From: Alteromonadaceae bacterium XY-R5
GTDB taxonomy: Bacteria; Pseudomonadota; Gammaproteobacteria; Enterobacterales; Alteromonadaceae
Length of the DNA stretch: 64,000 nt
Direction of reading: 5' to 3'
Assembly: GCA_001660395.1 (NCBI GenBank)
Contig: LXWE01000009.1
Location: 79,057-143,056 of the forward strand
In this document: piece by piece, positions 17,723 to 25,626 of the stretch
Numbering within the stretch: the first letter of the stretch is position 1
Layout of the letters: each line of letters starts with the position of its first letter
Position numbers and translations under genes: made by a program
The notes under the pieces: generated by a model
What the model was told of the DNA's origin: nothing
What the model saw: only the letters and a program-made list of their open reading frames with translations
Database searches by the model: none

Positions 17723-19183
17723 ATGCAAAGACTGAATCAAGCCAGCCTTGGCAAATTACCCGCGACGGTCAAAGTACCCGGCTATGTGCGTGAACAAACC
17801 CGTATCGGTATAGTGCACTTAGGCCCGGGCGCGTTTCACCGTGCCCATCAGGCCGTGTATACCGACGATGCGCTGGCCTTTGGTGGACACTGGGGCATTT
17901 GCGCCGTGTCTATGCGCAGCCGCGGTGTCAAAGAAAATCTGGCCGAGCAGGACAACCTCTATACCCTGGCAGTGATTGATAATGACAGTCGCAATCAGGT
18001 CATTGGTGCCATCAAAGAAGTACTGGTGCTGGGGGATGATCGCGAGCAGGTGATGACGCGTTTGTGCTCACCTGAAACCCATATTATCAGCCTGACCATT
18101 ACCGAAAAAGGCTATTGCCTTAATGGTGACGGCGGTCTGGATCAGACCCATGCAGATATTCAGCAGGACTTAGCTAACCCGGACGCGCCGGTAAGTGCTG
18201 TGGGCTTGATTGTGCTGACGCTGCAACGCCGCTTTGCCGCAGGCATTGGCGAATTGACGGTATTAAGCTGCGATAACCTTGCTGATAACGGCCACAAACT
18301 GGCCCGTGCGGTGTATGAATACGCACAGTTGCTGGACGCTGCGTTAGCCGAGCAAATTCGTGCCGAGGTGCGTTTCCCTTGTTCTATGGTCGACAGTATT
18401 ACCCCGGCGACCGATGACGCCCTCAAAGTGCAGGTATCAGAAGCACTAGGTGTGCAGGATAACTGGCCAATTCAGCGTGAATCTTTTACCCAATGGGTGA
18501 TTGAGAACAACTTTAGTGGCCCGCGCCCTGCCTGGGAACAGGTGGGGGTGACCTTTACCGACGATGTTAGCGGTTACGAAAAAGCCAAGCTGCGCATCCT
18601 CAATGGTAGCCACTCGTCATTGGCCTACTTAGGCATTTTATGTGGCCGCGAGACTGTCTTTGAAGGCATCAGCGACCCTGACCTTGCTGCCTTCATTGAT
18701 GCCTTGCTGACTCAGGAAGTGATCCCATCCTTAAACCCGCCAGCGGAACTGGATCTGGTGGAATACAAGAATGCGATTTTAGCCCGTTACCGCAATCCGC
18801 ATATCCGCCATTTATTGGCGCAAATTGCCTGGGACGGCTCACAGAAACTGCCCTTCCGCTTGCTCGGCACAGTGGCAGATAACCTGGCTGCCGGGCGCAG
18901 TGTCAAACTGCTGAGTGTCGGTGTGGCCGCATGGTTCCACTTTCTGCGTTTCAAACTGGCGGATGGCAGTGAACTGGTAGACCCACTGGCAAACGTGTTG
19001 CTGGAGGCTGCGGCGAAATGCCAGGGCGGTGCGGAGGATGTGGCGCATTTCCTCGCTCTTGGTCAGGTCTTTTCAAAGTCACTCGCGGATAACCCAAATT
19101 TTGTATCGGCCCTGAAAACGGCCTATGTTCAACTGGCGACCTTACAAGAAACCGGCGCCCACTCATTAACGGAACTTTTATGA
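17723..19183 (+). CDS. uxuB: UxuB-type hexuronate reductase (mannitol dehydrogenase family)
   Basis: 486 residues, matching E. coli UxuB (fructuronate reductase) in length and motifs: 'IVHLGPGAFHRAHQAVY' for NAD(H) binding, 'SLTITEKGYC', 'RILNGSHSSLAYLG' and 'DGSQKLPFRLL' with the catalytic Lys/Asn/His set of polyol dehydrogenases. It reduces a keto-uronate to an aldonate. The E. coli tagaturonate reductase UxaB has a different N-terminus, so by sequence this is UxuB-type, yet the only dehydratase beside it is altronate dehydratase. In vivo it may therefore act on tagaturonate. ATG 17723 was chosen over GTG 17714, which lies inside the uxaC stop region. Confidence 0.88.
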   Translation: MQRLNQASLGKLPATVKVPGYVREQTRIGIVHLGPGAFHRAHQAVYTDDALAFGGHWGICAVSMRSRGVKENLAEQDNLYTLAVIDNDSRNQVIGAIKEVLVLGDDREQVMTRLCSPETHIISLTITEKGYCLNGDGGLDQTHADIQQDLANPDAPVSAVGLIVLTLQRRFAAGIGELTVLSCDNLADNGHKLARAVYEYAQLLDAALAEQIRAEVRFPCSMVDSITPATDDALKVQVSEALGVQDNWPIQRESFTQWVIENNFSGPRPAWEQVGVTFTDDVSGYEKAKLRILNGSHSSLAYLGILCGRETVFEGISDPDLAAFIDALLTQEVIPSLNPPAELDLVEYKNAILARYRNPHIRHLLAQIAWDGSQKLPFRLLGTVADNLAAGRSVKLLSVGVAAWFHFLRFKLADGSELVDPLANVLLEAAAKCQGGAEDVAHFLALGQVFSKSLADNPNFVSALKTAYVQLATLQETGAHSLTELL

Positions 19184-19836
19184 CCCAGCCGCGATTTGCA
19201 GATGCCATCAATGGCGTACCTTTAATCCCTATTATTCAGGCTGATGACCCAGCTGACGGGGTGAATATTGCCAGAGCAATGGCCAAAGGCGGCATTACCA
19301 GTGTGGAAGTGGTGTTACGTACACCAAAAGCACTGGACTGTGTGCGCGCAATCCGCGCAGAAGTGGATGTGCAGGTAGGTGTAGGGACGTTACTGACACC
19401 TGAACATATTCGTCAGTCTATCGACGCGGGTGCTCAGTTTTTAGTGACCCCCGCCAGTAGCCCGACCATGCTGGCAGCTTTGCTTGGCTGTGGTATCCCG
19501 TTTATTCCGGGCGTGGGCTGTACATCCGATATTTTGAAAGCCTGGGAGCTGGGGATTCGCGAAATGAAATTCTTTCCGGCTGGCTTACTTGGCGGCGCGC
19601 CTATGCTTAAAGCCATTGGCTCGGTATTTCAGGATGTGAGTTTTTGCCCTACAGGCGGGGTCAGTGCAGACAACCTGCTAGATTTTCTGAGTCTGAAAAA
19701 TGTGTTTGCCGCAGGGGGAAGTTGGTTAAGCCCAGCGTCTGCCGTGGCAGCAAAGGATTGGCAAGTGATTGAGAATCTGTGTCGCGAGGCGGTTACCCTG
19801 ATCCAATCACAACATCTGGAAGGTAAAGTGGCATGA
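19180..19836 (+). CDS. eda: KDPG aldolase (2-dehydro-3-deoxy-phosphogluconate aldolase)
   Basis: 218 residues, the usual Eda size. It cleaves KDPG to pyruvate and glyceraldehyde-3-phosphate, the exit of the pectin pathway into central metabolism. Seen directly are Glu43 and Arg47 in SVEVVLRT, the Schiff-base Lys130 in REMKFFPA, and 'CPTGGVSADN' for phosphate binding. ATGA overlaps join it to the upstream reductase and the downstream kinase, so the three are translationally coupled. A copy inside a pectin operon in addition to a chromosomal Entner-Doudoroff copy is common in related bacteria; whether this organism has a second copy is not visible. Confidence 0.95.
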   Translation: MTQPRFADAINGVPLIPIIQADDPADGVNIARAMAKGGITSVEVVLRTPKALDCVRAIRAEVDVQVGVGTLLTPEHIRQSIDAGAQFLVTPASSPTMLAALLGCGIPFIPGVGCTSDILKAWELGIREMKFFPAGLLGGAPMLKAIGSVFQDVSFCPTGGVSADNLLDFLSLKNVFAAGGSWLSPASAVAAKDWQVIENLCREAVTLIQSQHLEGKVA

Positions 19837-20765
19837 ATAAGCGGGTGTTTTTCGGCGAATGCATGGTGGAATTGGCACAAACTGCTCCAGGGCAGTATCA
19901 ACAGACGTTTGCCGGAGACACCTTTAATAGCGCCATCTATTTGAAGCGATTAAATGGCCTGCAACAGGTTAGCTACCTGACCGCTGTAGGGCAAGACACC
20001 TTGAGTCAGGGTCTGTTGGACTTGATGCACGATGAAGGGCTGGATACTGATCTGGTCCAGCGTTGCAGTGATCGCACCTTAGGCCTGTATATGGTGGCGA
20101 CTGACGCCCGTGGTGAGCGCAGCTTCAGTTACTGGCGTGATCAATCCGCCGCCAAACAGACGCTGTCATTATTGCAGCGTCAGGGCGGAGCTCAGCTGCT
20201 CAGTGGCACCGACAGCTTCTTCTTTTCCGGTATTTCCTTAGGGATTTTATCGGACGAAGACAGACGTGAACTGATGGCGTTGCTGACTACCTTAAAAGGT
20301 CAGGGCTGTCAGATCATTTTTGACCCTAACTATCGTCCGCGTTTGTGGCAGTCACAGGAACAGGCCAAATACTGGACTGACAAAGCCTATGCGATGGCGG
20401 ATTTGGCCTTTCCCGGTGGTGATGATCACCTGACGCTGTATGGTCACAACAGCGTGACCGATATTCTCAACCATGTTCAGGGATTGGGCGTTACTGAAAT
20501 CGTGCTGAAAAATGGTATTGAGGGCGTACAGGTGGTTACACCTGGTAATCACTGCATTGTTCCTACCTTTCAGGTGGATACCGTGGTAGATACCACAGCG
20601 GCAGGCGATGCGTTTAACGGTGGCTATCTGGCTGCCCGCTTTGCTGGATTAAGCCCAGCTGACGCAGCGCAGCAAGGAGCTAAAACCGCGGCGTTTGTGC
20701 TTGGATTCCGCGGTGCTATCGTGCCAAGAGAAGCCTTTTTAACCCAGCAGCGCAAAGTTGTGTAA
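19833..20765 (+). CDS. kdgK: 2-keto-3-deoxygluconate kinase KdgK (PfkB family)
   Basis: 310 residues. It phosphorylates KDG at C6 with ATP, where the saturated (UxaC-reductase-UxaA) and unsaturated (KduI-KduD) branches of pectin catabolism meet. The PfkB fold is shown by 'GECMVELAQ' at the N-terminus, 'GDTFNSAIYLKRL' near residue 30, 'IIFDPNYRPRLW', and the C-terminal signature 'DTTAAGDAFNGG' with catalytic Asp259. ATG overlaps the eda stop codon. The following pectate lyase is 33 bases away and probably on the same transcript. Confidence 0.95.
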   Translation: MNKRVFFGECMVELAQTAPGQYQQTFAGDTFNSAIYLKRLNGLQQVSYLTAVGQDTLSQGLLDLMHDEGLDTDLVQRCSDRTLGLYMVATDARGERSFSYWRDQSAAKQTLSLLQRQGGAQLLSGTDSFFFSGISLGILSDEDRRELMALLTTLKGQGCQIIFDPNYRPRLWQSQEQAKYWTDKAYAMADLAFPGGDDHLTLYGHNSVTDILNHVQGLGVTEIVLKNGIEGVQVVTPGNHCIVPTFQVDTVVDTTAAGDAFNGGYLAARFAGLSPADAAQQGAKTAAFVLGFRGAIVPREAFLTQQRKVV

Positions 20766-20798
20766 TGGCGTAAACCATTACCTTAGTGGGGAGTTATC

Positions 20799-22121
20799 AT
20801 GATGTGGTGGCGAGGGTTCTGGTCGCTGATAGCCAGTTTGATGTTCAGTTCTGCAATGGCTGAACCCCAGTTGGCCTTCCCTGGTGCCGAAGGCTTTGGC
20901 AAATATACTCAGGGGGGCCGAGGTGGTCAGGTATATGTGGTCACCAGCCTTAACGATGATGCCAGGCATCCACAACCTGGTACTCTGCGCCATGCTGTGA
21001 AGCAGAAGGGCCATCGAATTGTGGTATTTGCTGTCTCCGGCGTAATTCAGCTTGAAAAACCTCTGGAAATAAAAGAAGACTTTATTACGCTTGCTGGTCA
21101 AACTTCTCCCGGAGGGATAGTGATCAGCGGGGCGCAGACGTCAATTTCGGCCAGTCAGGTGATTATTCGTTACTTGCGTTTTCGTCCCGGTAAAGATCAG
21201 GGTGAAGGTGATGCCCTTAATGGGCGCAATCAGTCAAATATCATCGTTGATCATTGCTCCATGAGTTGGTCGAACGATGAAGTGGCATCATTTTATAATA
21301 ACCGCAACTTCACCCTGCAATATTCCATCATTGCCGAAAGCCTGAACAACGCTGGACACTCCAAAGGTGAGCATGGCTACGGTGGCATTTGGGGCGGGGC
21401 GAATGCCAGCTTTGTGCATAATGTCATAGCCCATCATCACAGCCGTAATCCACGTATTAATGGCTATCGCCTCAAGCCCCCGTATCCGCAGTCGGATGAA
21501 CTAACGGACGTTCGTTATAACGTCATTTATAACTGGGGAGATAACAGCGGTTATGGCGGTGAAGGCGGCCGTTTTAATCTGGTGGATAATTACTTTAAAC
21601 CCGGGCCAGCCAGCAAACCCAAGCGTTTTTTTCAGCTCTGGTACGACGATTCGTTGCCAGCATCACGGGCATATATTCATGGCAATCTGATGGCCGGAAA
21701 TGACCTGCTTAGTGACGATAATCGTCTGGGTATCGAGGTGAAAAATCAGAAAAAGCTGAGTCCCGAACAGGTGGCTAACTACTTTGCTATCAGTCTGGTG
21801 ACTCAGGCGTTGGGCGAGGTTAATGGTTTGCAACCGATTTCCTCCGCGCAGGAGGCTTATCAGACCCTGATACTTCAGGCTGAGGTGGGGGCTAATCGCA
21901 ATGGCCGGGGTAAGTTTCAGGATTCCGTGGACCATCGGGTGCTTGAAGATATTCGCCAAGGGACGGTGCGCAGCGACAACGGCATTATCGATGCTGAGAC
22001 AGAGGTGATCTCTGACTGGTCGGTTTATGCGCAGGAATTCAATACAGATTATGGACAGAATCAGCTACCAGATACGCCCGATGCAGTATCGAGTTGGCTG
22101 GATAGGCTAGGCGCTTTCTGA
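20799..22121 (+). CDS. Pectate lyase, polysaccharide lyase family 1
   Basis: 440 residues; signal peptide of about 21 residues ending SSAMA. The mature protein opens with 'FPGAEGFGKYTQGGRGG' and 'VYVVTSLNDD', the hallmark of the PL1 subgroup common in marine and gut pectin loci. Downstream elements are 'IRYLRFRPG', 'NIIVDHCSMSWSNDE' (Ca2+ and substrate region on the parallel beta-helix) and 'HHSRNPRING' with the likely catalytic Arg. It cleaves polygalacturonate by beta-elimination, giving 4,5-unsaturated oligogalacturonides. A second in-frame ATG at 20802 is an equal candidate start. A strong terminator follows, closing the GH28-to-PL1 unit. Confidence 0.92.
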   Translation: MMWWRGFWSLIASLMFSSAMAEPQLAFPGAEGFGKYTQGGRGGQVYVVTSLNDDARHPQPGTLRHAVKQKGHRIVVFAVSGVIQLEKPLEIKEDFITLAGQTSPGGIVISGAQTSISASQVIIRYLRFRPGKDQGEGDALNGRNQSNIIVDHCSMSWSNDEVASFYNNRNFTLQYSIIAESLNNAGHSKGEHGYGGIWGGANASFVHNVIAHHHSRNPRINGYRLKPPYPQSDELTDVRYNVIYNWGDNSGYGGEGGRFNLVDNYFKPGPASKPKRFFQLWYDDSLPASRAYIHGNLMAGNDLLSDDNRLGIEVKNQKKLSPEQVANYFAISLVTQALGEVNGLQPISSAQEAYQTLILQAEVGANRNGRGKFQDSVDHRVLEDIRQGTVRSDNGIIDAETEVISDWSVYAQEFNTDYGQNQLPDTPDAVSSWLDRLGAF

Positions 22122-22188
22122 TGTGTCTGATTTGGTAAATATTCTGGTCTGATGCTAATCTGGCTCAGTCTTTTCTAATAATGTGCCT

Positions 22189-22216
22189 AACGCCCCGTTT
22201 TTTTGGGGCGTTTTTG
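22189..22216 (+). terminator. Rho-independent terminator after the PL1 gene
   Basis: Stem AACGCCCC / GGGGCGTT with loop of eight bases rich in T, followed by TTTTTG. It insulates the upstream pectin operon from the TonB-receptor unit. Confidence 0.88.
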
Positions 22217-22357
22217 TGTGTATTTTGTAAATAAAGAGACAACCTGCCGACATGTGAAAAGGCCGTTTGAGAGTTAAGTCTTTATTCCTATTGGTGCATT
22301 CTGACTTGGTTGGATTTGTTCACAATTTAATAATTTGAATATTCTGTTTACATTTGT

Positions 22358-22387
22358 TTGACAACTTAATTCTGCTCTGTCTACTAT
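22358..22387 (+). promoter_or_regulatory. Promoter of the TonB-receptor/lipoprotein/esterase operon
   Basis: TTGACA (22358-22363) and TACTAT (22382-22387) with 18-bp spacing; the -35 box is a perfect consensus. The operator starts at the very next base, the same layout as the promoter at 13196. Confidence 0.75.
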
Positions 22388-22401
22388 TGCCACCGGTGGC
22401 A
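22388..22401. promoter_or_regulatory. LacI-type operator TGCCACCGGTGGCA
   Basis: Third intact copy of the 14-bp palindrome, abutting the -10 box, so occupancy would block initiation. It links the uptake and depolymerisation unit to the catabolic operons. Confidence 0.85.
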
Positions 22402-22517
22402 TTGGTTAGATTAAGTATCCTTAGGTGTTTTGCCACTGACCACCCTGTTTGTTGTGCCCTACCACAACAGACCCATGCTTTTTGTGGAATATAACGATAA
22501 AAGCCAGGAGAGACGTC

Positions 22518-25484
22518 GTGATAAAACCGTTTCAGTTGAAGACCTTAGTGGTGGCAGTAGCGTTAGCGCTTCCCACCTGGGCGCAGCAGAATAATGAGAC
22601 GCAGGAAACTACTCAGCCTGCTCAAGCAGGTTCACAAGAAAATGCCACCGGGGGCGAAAGTGATGATCTGGAGATCATTCAGGTTAAAGGGGTCAAGCAG
22701 GCGGACCTGAAAGCCCGTGATCTTGAACGTTTAAAGAATGGCCTGAGCTCGGTAATTGCCACCGATGATTTAGGCAACTTCGTCGATCAGAATGTGGCGG
22801 AATCTTTGCGCCGTTTACCCGGTGTAACCTTACAGCGCAGCGAGGGTGAGGGTAAATACGTGACGGTACGGGGTTTGGGGCCAAACTTCGTTTCCGTAAA
22901 CATGAATGGTGCAGAAATGTCTGGTGCGGGGGACGAACGCAAAGTAGGTCTGGATGCCTTGCCGTCAGATATTCTTGGCACCATTGAAGTACTTAAAACC
23001 CTTACCCCAGATCAAAACCTGAACTCTATCGGGGGAACGGTCAATGTAAATGCGATTTCTGCCTTTGATCGCGGTAAAGACACATTAAAGATGAAAGTTC
23101 AGGATGCCTACAGCGATAAACGCGAAGAGCATTCTCCCAAAATCAGCCTGGATGGCACTCAATTCTTTATGGATGAGATGCTGGGTCTGGGTTTCGCTGT
23201 GTCTTACGAAGATCGTAAAACACAGGTTGATGAAACTCGCCATCACAGTACCAATGAGATGAAGTTCTATCAGCAGGATTTTGACCTGGCTGATGAAGAT
23301 ATCACTGGACCTGAAATTCTGGCGCCATCGCAACTGGAGTATCGTCGCGAAATCGCTGATCGCACGCGTACAGCTGCAGCCCTTAATCTGGAATTCAAAC
23401 CTTCAGAAAATGCCTATTACTACATTAAGGGCACTTACACCCAGTTTGACGATGGCGATTACGCCATGCGTGAATTCTATGATTTTCAGGATGCTGGCTC
23501 CGTCGGTAGTGGCGAAATTCTGTATGTGAACGGCGATACTAAACAGTTCATCTTGTCTGATATTGACGTGTTTCATCAGTTTTTCCTGCAGGAAAGCAGC
23601 AATGAAACCAATACCTTCAGTGTTGGTGGCCGCAATATCTTTAATGAAACCTGGGCTATCGATTATGAGTTCGCCCGGTCTAAGTCTGAAGAAGACTCCC
23701 GTGGCGACCGTCGGGTGCAATTCCGTGAGCGAGACCTGATTGTATATGGCCATGGGGTGAAAGATGATATTTACGCCCGCGTGATGTCACCGCGTCAGGC
23801 TGCCGCCTTTGCGGGTTATGCCTATGAAGATGGCATGTTCGGTACCTCCGGCAGTGGTGATGCATCAGATCTCAGCAATTTCCAGTTCGATAACCTGTTT
23901 CTCGAAGGCGGAATGCGCACCGATGATTTGAAAAGTTATAAATTCAACCTGCAAAAAGACATCTACAACTCGTTTATCAACTACGTCAAAGTGGGTGGCT
24001 TAATAACGCAGCGTGAACATGTGAATGACAAAGATCGCTGGAGCTTCGACCCGTCCTCCGATGATTGTAGTGATGATACCTGTGTCGAAGTCGTAAACTC
24101 GACCTTGGCGGATTACGATACTTCGTATCCGAAAGACAGTAACTTCCAGTATCCGTTTGTGAGCATGGCCACGGTGGACTACATGGTCGATGCTACCCGT
24201 CAGACTGTAGAAAGTGCCACTGACGGTGAGACTTCCATCGAAAGTACCAAAGGTGATTACACCATCACTGAAGATACCAAAGCCTGGTATGCGATGGCTG
24301 AAATTCCTTTGGGTGAAGATGCAACACTGATCACCGGGGTTCGCTGGGTAGAAACAGAGTTTTCATCGACCGGTTACATGTCATTAGAGAATGATGACTT
24401 TGAATTCAACGGTGCGGGGAGTGGTGCTCTGGATATTGCCATCCCATTGCCAGAAGCAACCAATACCTACAGTGAGTTTTTCCCTAGTGCACACCTGCGT
24501 TGGGAGCCAGAAGAAAATGTCCTGGTGCGCGGTGCCGTGTGGACCAGCTTTACCCGCCCATCGTTCAAACAGGCGCGCGCCTACGCCACCTTTGATGCGG
24601 ATATTGAGTTATGTGCTCCTAGTACTGAAGGTTCATACAGCGGCGAATGTGATGATGCCCAAAATGGTGCCAGCGTCAGCGCCTTACAGGATTATCTGCT
24701 AGCGTCGGACAACGCCCTGGATGTGGGTAACCCGAATCTGGTGGCGATGACCTCCATTAACTACGATGCCTCCATTGGCTGGTATCCGACAGAAAACCTG
24801 TTTATGGAAGCGGCGGTATTCTACAAAGACATTGATAACTTCATTGTGGATGTAAATGGCGTCTCCATGTCGCTGGAAGACCTGCCTTTAACGCTGCCGG
24901 TGAATCAGGTCACCGAATTTGTCATCCCTCAGGATCTGGTGCTGGATGAAATTAATATCACCCTTAACGGTGACAAGGCCAAGGTCTACGGGATTGAGCT
25001 GAGCTTTAGCCAGTACTTTGAAAATGGTTTGTTTGTGCAGTCAAATGCGACCTTCCTCGACAGTAAAGCCCATCTCGACGAAACCATTCGTAACGACAGC
25101 ATTAAACTGCCGGATCAGGCAGATACCACGGTTAACCTGACCCTGGGCTGGGAAAATGACGTCTTTTCGGTACGTTTAATCGGCAACTACCGCTCTGAGA
25201 TTCTGGAGCAAATCGGTTCCTGCCCGGATGGCGTTGCGCTGTCGGATGTAACGTCATGTAAAACCTGGTCTGATCAATATCAGGATGGCTATACCAACCT
25301 CGATCTGAAGCTGAAATACGACCTGACCAAAAACATCCAGGTGTACTTTGATGCCATTAACCTGACGGAGTCGGAAGACCTGCGTTACTTCCAGGGTAAC
25401 GAATACAGTGGTGGCAACATTCTTTATCAGAAAGAGGTTTATGGGCGTAGCTTCCAGCTTGGTACCAGCATCAAGTTTTACTAA
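22518..25484 (+). CDS. TonB-dependent outer-membrane receptor, probably for pectin oligosaccharides
   Basis: 988 residues from GTG 22518, which has AGGAG seven bases upstream; the frame is open back to 22449 but without a ribosome binding site. Signal peptide of about 24 residues ends in AWAQ. The plug domain (about 75-200) has 'NVAESLRRLPGVTLQR', 'VTVRGLGPNFVSVNMNG' and 'IEVLKTLTPDQNLNSIGGTVN', and the 22-strand barrel ends in 'SFQLGTSIKFY'. This resembles the Caulobacter/Alteromonas carbohydrate receptors that lack a SusD partner. First gene of an operon with a surface pectinolytic lipoprotein and an acetylesterase, so import of pectin fragments is the inferred role. Confidence 0.95.
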   Translation: MIKPFQLKTLVVAVALALPTWAQQNNETQETTQPAQAGSQENATGGESDDLEIIQVKGVKQADLKARDLERLKNGLSSVIATDDLGNFVDQNVAESLRRLPGVTLQRSEGEGKYVTVRGLGPNFVSVNMNGAEMSGAGDERKVGLDALPSDILGTIEVLKTLTPDQNLNSIGGTVNVNAISAFDRGKDTLKMKVQDAYSDKREEHSPKISLDGTQFFMDEMLGLGFAVSYEDRKTQVDETRHHSTNEMKFYQQDFDLADEDITGPEILAPSQLEYRREIADRTRTAAALNLEFKPSENAYYYIKGTYTQFDDGDYAMREFYDFQDAGSVGSGEILYVNGDTKQFILSDIDVFHQFFLQESSNETNTFSVGGRNIFNETWAIDYEFARSKSEEDSRGDRRVQFRERDLIVYGHGVKDDIYARVMSPRQAAAFAGYAYEDGMFGTSGSGDASDLSNFQFDNLFLEGGMRTDDLKSYKFNLQKDIYNSFINYVKVGGLITQREHVNDKDRWSFDPSSDDCSDDTCVEVVNSTLADYDTSYPKDSNFQYPFVSMATVDYMVDATRQTVESATDGETSIESTKGDYTITEDTKAWYAMAEIPLGEDATLITGVRWVETEFSSTGYMSLENDDFEFNGAGSGALDIAIPLPEATNTYSEFFPSAHLRWEPEENVLVRGAVWTSFTRPSFKQARAYATFDADIELCAPSTEGSYSGECDDAQNGASVSALQDYLLASDNALDVGNPNLVAMTSINYDASIGWYPTENLFMEAAVFYKDIDNFIVDVNGVSMSLEDLPLTLPVNQVTEFVIPQDLVLDEINITLNGDKAKVYGIELSFSQYFENGLFVQSNATFLDSKAHLDETIRNDSIKLPDQADTTVNLTLGWENDVFSVRLIGNYRSEILEQIGSCPDGVALSDVTSCKTWSDQYQDGYTNLDLKLKYDLTKNIQVYFDAINLTESEDLRYFQGNEYSGGNILYQKEVYGRSFQLGTSIKFY

Positions 25485-25508
25485 CGCTTAAACCACTTAA
25501 CAGCATGC

Positions 25509-25532
25509 AGCGGGGCTCGTTACGCCCCGCTT
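25509..25532 (+). terminator. Stem-loop between receptor and lipoprotein genes (possible attenuator)
   Basis: AGCGGGGC / GCCCCGCT, eight base pairs with loop TCGTTAC, followed only by TTAAAAC. The weak U tract suggests partial termination or 3'-end protection of the receptor mRNA rather than a full stop, since the next gene has no evident promoter. Confidence 0.6.
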
Positions 25533-25626
25533 AAAACTATAACGAGACTGAGTGACCAGCCAATGCGCAAGCAGTATGGGAGCATTTTCTGGTCTGCCAA
25601 ATTAGTTCATCCTTGGGAGAATAAGA

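Larger units (their letters stand above)
22122..22517. promoter_or_regulatory. Intergenic control region before the TonB-dependent receptor
   Basis: 396 bases without a supported gene. It contains, left to right, the PL1 terminator, an AT-rich stretch, the promoter at 22358-22387, the LacI-type operator, and a leader of about 120 bases ending in AGGAG before the GTG start. Confidence 0.75.

Noticed and set aside
22640..22660. GCCACCGG half-site-like sequence inside the TonB receptor gene
   Set aside because: Only one half matches, it is not palindromic, and it lies within coding sequence.
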